A stretch of DNA of 8,176 nt from Propionibacteriaceae bacterium. GTDB lineage: Bacteria > Actinomycetota > Actinomycetes > Propionibacteriales > Propionibacteriaceae. The DNA is taken from the NCBI GenBank assembly GCA_030450535.1, contig JAKDIK010000105.1, positions 1 to 8,176 of the forward strand, read 5' to 3'. This document shows, in pieces, positions 5,616 through 8,176 of the stretch. The translations under genes were made by a program, and so were the position numbers. The notes beneath the pieces are model-generated. The model did no database searches. It worked only from the letters and a program-made list of their open reading frames with translations, and was not told where the DNA came from. Every line of letters starts with the position of its first letter. The stretch's first letter is position 1.

Positions 5616-7104
5616 TGGCCAGCCGGTGATAGGCGTTGTTCCAGCGCAGTTCCTTGGCGAACTCCTCGGCCCGCGTCACCCCCGTGATCGAGACGAGCTC
5701 AACGTCGAGCATCGTCGCCAGGTCGACCAGGTGCTCGCGCCGCAGCGACGTCGACAGCACCGTGTGGTGCGGACCGCCGGCCATGAGCCAGCATTCGGTC
5801 GCCGTGGCGAAGTCGGCGTCGGCCTGCCAGACCGCCCGGGCGACGGGCAGGTTCGGCAGCGGCTCCAGCGGCTCGACCACCTCGATGTCGTTGCTCACGA
5901 AACGGAACCGGTCCCCCAGGTCGCACAGCCCGAGCACGACCGCCGGGCCGGTGGCCGCATCGAACACCAGGCGCACCGGATCCTCGCGGTCGCCGATGCC
6001 CAGCGGATGGATCTCGACGCGCGGCTTCTCCCCCGCGATGGAGGGGTCGACCTCGAGCATGTGGGCGCCGAGGCTCAGCTCGTGCCCGGGCTCCAGGTGG
6101 TAGGTGTAGTCCTCCATGAACGACGTGCCGCCGGGCAGCCCCACCTCCATCTTCTTGAGGACGCGGCCGAGCACGGCGGTCTTCCAGTCCCCCTCGCCGG
6201 CGAAACCGATGCCGTCGGCCATGAGGCGCTGGACGGCGAGGCCCGGCAGCTGCCTCAGCCCCCCGAGATCCTCGAAGTTCGTGGTGAAGGCGCCAAAGCC
6301 GCCCTCGATCACGAAGCGGCGCAACGCCACCTCCTGCCGGGCGCCGTAGCGGAGGGAGTCCGCCCGCTCACCGCCGGGGCGCAGCTCGCGCGCCACGTCG
6401 TAGAGGTCGACATACTCAGCGACCAGGGCGTCCACGTCGGCGTCCGACACCTCGTCGACGACCGCCACGAGGTCGTTGACGCCCCACGTGTTGACGCTCA
6501 CCCCGAAGGTCAGCTCGGCGGCGACCTTGTCGCCCTCGGTGACGGCGACGTTGCGCATGTTGTCGCCGAAGCGGCACACCCGCAGCTGGGCCAGCTCCGC
6601 CGCGCCCAGGCACGCCCGGGCCCAGGTGGCGACGCGTTCGATGACCGTCGGGTTGCTGACGTGGCCGGCCACGGTCTTGCGGTTCTTGCCCAGCCGGGTC
6701 TGGATGTAGCCGAACTCCCGGTCGCCGTGGGCGGCCTGGTTGAGGTTCATGAAGTCCATGTCGATGGTCGCCCACGGCAGGTCACGGTTGGCCTGGGTGT
6801 GCAGATGGAGCAGCGGCTTGGCCAGCAGGTCGAGCCCGGTGATCCACATCTTTGCGGGGCTGAAGGTGTGCATCCAGGCGATGACGCCCACGCAGTCGTC
6901 GTCGGAGTTCGCATCGATCATCATCCGCCGAATGCCGGCGGTGTCGGTCAGCACCGCCTTGGCGACGATGTCGACCGGCATCTGCTCGGCGGACGCCAGC
7001 GCGTCCGACACCGTCCGGCTCTGGTCGGCCACCTGGCCGAGGACGTCCTCGCCGTACAGCCCCTGGCTGCCGGTGAGGAACCACACCTGCTTGCGCATGT
7101 TCAT
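5605..7104 (-). CDS. araA: L-arabinose isomerase
   Basis: AraA is a cytoplasmic, Mn-dependent enzyme that interconverts L-arabinose and L-ribulose, the first step of arabinose use. The product is 499 aa; E. coli AraA is 500 aa. The N-terminus has VWFLTGSQGLYGED, followed by CVGVIAWMHTFSPAKMWI (71-88) and NMRNVAVTEGDKVAA (182-196). Metal and catalytic residues match the E. coli set E306, E333, H350 and H450: here E304 (GEGDWKTA), E331 (GTSFMEDYTYH), H348 (GAHMLEVDPS) and H446 or H447 (GGPHHTVLS). The C-terminus has the expected ELRWNNAYHRL. The start at 7104 (MNMRKQ) is chosen because AAGGAG lies 9 nt upstream; an in-frame ATG at 7143 would add 13 Ala/Ser/Thr-rich residues and lacks such a signal. 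It is the third gene after araB and araD, 52 nt behind araD, and converges on zur. A 16-bp duplication covers its stop. Confidence 0.97.
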   Translation of the reverse strand: MNMRKQVWFLTGSQGLYGEDVLGQVADQSRTVSDALASAEQMPVDIVAKAVLTDTAGIRRMMIDANSDDDCVGVIAWMHTFSPAKMWITGLDLLAKPLLHLHTQANRDLPWATIDMDFMNLNQAAHGDREFGYIQTRLGKNRKTVAGHVSNPTVIERVATWARACLGAAELAQLRVCRFGDNMRNVAVTEGDKVAAELTFGVSVNTWGVNDLVAVVDEVSDADVDALVAEYVDLYDVARELRPGGERADSLRYGARQEVALRRFVIEGGFGAFTTNFEDLGGLRQLPGLAVQRLMADGIGFAGEGDWKTAVLGRVLKKMEVGLPGGTSFMEDYTYHLEPGHELSLGAHMLEVDPSIAGEKPRVEIHPLGIGDREDPVRLVFDAATGPAVVLGLCDLGDRFRFVSNDIEVVEPLEPLPNLPVARAVWQADADFATATECWLMAGGPHHTVLSTSLRREHLVDLATMLDVELVSITGVTRAEEFAKELRWNNAYHRLAMGF

Positions 7105-7113
7105 GAAAGTCGT

Positions 7114-7119
7114 CTCCTT
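7114..7119 (-). promoter_or_regulatory. Ribosome binding site fixing the araA start
   Basis: CTCCTT on the + strand reads AAGGAG on the coding strand, 9 nt before ATG 7104 and 15 nt before the second in-frame ATG at 7098. It lies downstream of the alternative ATG at 7143, so it argues for MNMRKQ as the true N-terminus. Confidence 0.75.
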
Positions 7120-7156
7120 GCTCGAGGCTGCGGTGGTGGTCATCGGGGCGTGGGCG

Positions 7157-7837
7157 TCACTGCCCGTAGACGTTCTGGTAACGATCCCAGAGGTGATCGA
7201 TGTCGGACTGCTCAATGCGCTGCGGCTCACCGAGCAGCCGGGCGGTGTGGACAGTCCTGGCGACCTCCTCGAGCATGGCCGCGGCCTTGACCGCGTCCAG
7301 GCCGGAGGTGCCGATCGTGAACGGCCCGTGGTTCGCCATGAGGACGGCCCGCGAGCGCGAGCCGCGCAGCGTCTCGACGATGCCACGACCGATCGAGTCG
7401 TCGCCGATGAGCGCGAACGGGCCGACAGGAATATCCCCACCGAACTCGTCGGCCATCATCGTCAGGACGCAGGGGATGGCCTCGCGGCGCGCCGACCAGG
7501 CGGTCGCAAACGTCGAATGCGTGTGCACCACCCCGTTCACCTCGGGCATGTGCTGGTACACGTACGCGTGCGCGGCCGTGTCCGAGGACGGCTTACGCGC
7601 GCCCTCGACCTTGACCCCGGCCAGGTCGCAGACCACCATGTCGTCGGCCGTCAGCGTGTGGTAGCGGGCGCCGGAGGCCTTGATCACGAACAGGTCCGTG
7701 CCGCTCACCCGCTCGGAGACGTTGCCGGCAGTCCACGTCACCAGCTCGTTGGCGGGCAACTCGGCGTGCAATTCGGTCACCACCTGCTTCACGCGGTCGA
7801 TCTCGGCGCGGTGCTCGGCCAAGCGGGGGTCAGTCAT
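7157..7837 (-). CDS. araD: L-ribulose-5-phosphate 4-epimerase
   Basis: AraD converts L-ribulose-5-phosphate to D-xylulose-5-phosphate by a retro-aldol/aldol mechanism and links arabinose to the pentose phosphate pathway. The 226-aa protein is a class II aldolase/adducin-fold enzyme close to E. coli AraD (231 aa). Motifs seen are LVTWTAGNVSER (32-43), VIKASGARY (51-59), KPSSDTAAH (82-90), zinc ligands H105 and H107 in VVHTHSTFATAW, ADEFGGDIPVG (129-139, with D130 aligning to catalytic D120 of E. coli), zinc ligand H170 in MANHGPF, and C-terminal YQNVYGQ with Y224 aligning to Y229. The UlaF and SgbE paralogues share this fold, but flanking araB and araA settle the role. The ATG has GAAAGG 6 nt upstream. 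It sits 30 nt after araB and 52 nt before araA, in the same operon. Confidence 0.95.
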   Translation of the reverse strand: MTDPRLAEHRAEIDRVKQVVTELHAELPANELVTWTAGNVSERVSGTDLFVIKASGARYHTLTADDMVVCDLAGVKVEGARKPSSDTAAHAYVYQHMPEVNGVVHTHSTFATAWSARREAIPCVLTMMADEFGGDIPVGPFALIGDDSIGRGIVETLRGSRSRAVLMANHGPFTIGTSGLDAVKAAAMLEEVARTVHTARLLGEPQRIEQSDIDHLWDRYQNVYGQ

Positions 7838-7867
7838 GTTGTGCCTTTCGTGAAAATTCTTCGCGGA

Positions 7868-8176
7868 TCAGTCGTTGGGTAGGGCGTCCACGGCGGCGCG
7901 CTCGATGGGCAGGCCGGCGCGGTAGCGCTCCATGAAGGCGTCGAAGCCGGCCACGTCGGCGTCATCCGGGGCAGACGTCTCCACCGCGGCGCCGGCGAAC
8001 ACCTCCGATGCCAGCCATCCGCCCAGGTCGCCGCCGCCCGCGCGGACGAACGACACCAGCAGCGCCATGCCCCACGCCCCACCCTCGGCGGCGGTCTCGC
8101 CCACGGACACGGGCGTGCGCATGGCGGCGGCCAGGAAACGCTGGGCGACGCCCCGGGTCTTGAAGAGGCCGCCGTG
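7868..8176 (-). CDS. araB: Ribulokinase, C-terminal fragment (gene continues beyond the right edge)
   Basis: This is the last 102 residues of an FGGY-family carbohydrate kinase, open to the window edge. AraB phosphorylates L-ribulose with ATP to L-ribulose-5-phosphate. The visible part begins with HGGLFKTRGVAQRFLAAAM, then TPVSVGETAAEGGAWGMALL. These are conserved C-terminal nucleotide-binding-domain segments of AraB, where the EGGAWG region is a hallmark of the bacterial ribulokinase branch. The C-terminal tail has FDAFMERYRAGLPIERAAV. The fragment is too short to judge the whole enzyme, but its place 30 nt upstream of araD makes AraB the best call over xylulokinase or other FGGY kinases. 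The truncation is only due to the window limit. It is probably the first gene of the operon, so the promoter lies outside. Confidence 0.88.
   Translation of the reverse strand, partial: HGGLFKTRGVAQRFLAAAMRTPVSVGETAAEGGAWGMALLVSFVRAGGGDLGGWLASEVFAGAAVETSAPDDADVAGFDAFMERYRAGLPIERAAVDALPND

Noticed and set aside
5485..7290. Long + strand open frame (about 600 codons) opposite araA and the zur end
   Set aside because: The translation is compositionally biased and featureless, while the - strand encodes a full-length AraA with all metal and catalytic residues. It is a GC-bias shadow.
7105..7440. N-terminal extension of araA into araD
   Set aside because: The open frame continues upstream, but the AraA family length, the MNMRKQVWFLTGSQG start and the AAGGAG at 7114-7119 fix the start at 7104.
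1..8176. CRISPR array, tRNA or rRNA genes, transposase, integrase, toxin-antitoxin or phage defence genes beyond RecBCD
   Set aside because: No regularly spaced repeats, no cloverleaf-like sequence and no such protein motifs were seen on either strand; nearly all the window is explained by the listed genes.

Overview
The window is high-GC DNA (about 70% by eye, not computed) with strong G/C at third codon positions, GTG starts and very short intergenic gaps. Together with a RecBCD-type recB-recD pair, a Zur regulator that follows the mycobacterial FurB pattern, and an araB-araD-araA gene order, this points to a chromosomal segment of an Actinomycetota bacterium. A relative of the Propionibacteriales is possible, but the genus cannot be named from the sequence alone. 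I see no RNA genes, insertion sequences, integrases, CRISPR arrays or phage genes.

Left part (1-3906, + strand): the 3' two thirds of recB, open at the left edge, followed by a complete recD whose GTG start overlaps the recB stop codon by 4 nt. They encode two subunits of the RecBCD helicase-nuclease that processes double-strand breaks for RecA-dependent repair. recC and the recB N-terminus would lie to the left.

Middle part (3928-5543): a small monooxygenase-like protein of the ABM fold on the - strand, converging on recD. It is divergently arranged with an SDR-family NAD(P)-dependent oxidoreductase on the + strand, and the 64-bp gap between them is rich in small dyads and may hold overlapping divergent promoters. 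Next comes a stand-alone zur gene (zinc-responsive Fur-family repressor) with its own short upstream region.

Right part (5605-8176, - strand): the L-arabinose catabolic genes araB (only the 3' end is present), araD and araA, transcribed right to left with gaps of 30 and 52 nt. AraA isomerises L-arabinose to L-ribulose, AraB phosphorylates it, and AraD epimerises L-ribulose-5-phosphate to D-xylulose-5-phosphate, which enters the pentose phosphate pathway. The operon promoter and any AraR operator lie beyond the right edge. araA converges on zur across a 61-bp gap that holds a hairpin and a 16-bp tandem duplication running through the araA stop codon.

Overall this is mostly ordinary core and catabolic gene content. 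I find no convincing undescribed system. The items most worth a second look are small-scale: the duplication at the araA terminus, the dyad-rich divergent SDR/ABM promoter region, and a possible reading-frame problem at the extreme left edge of recB.
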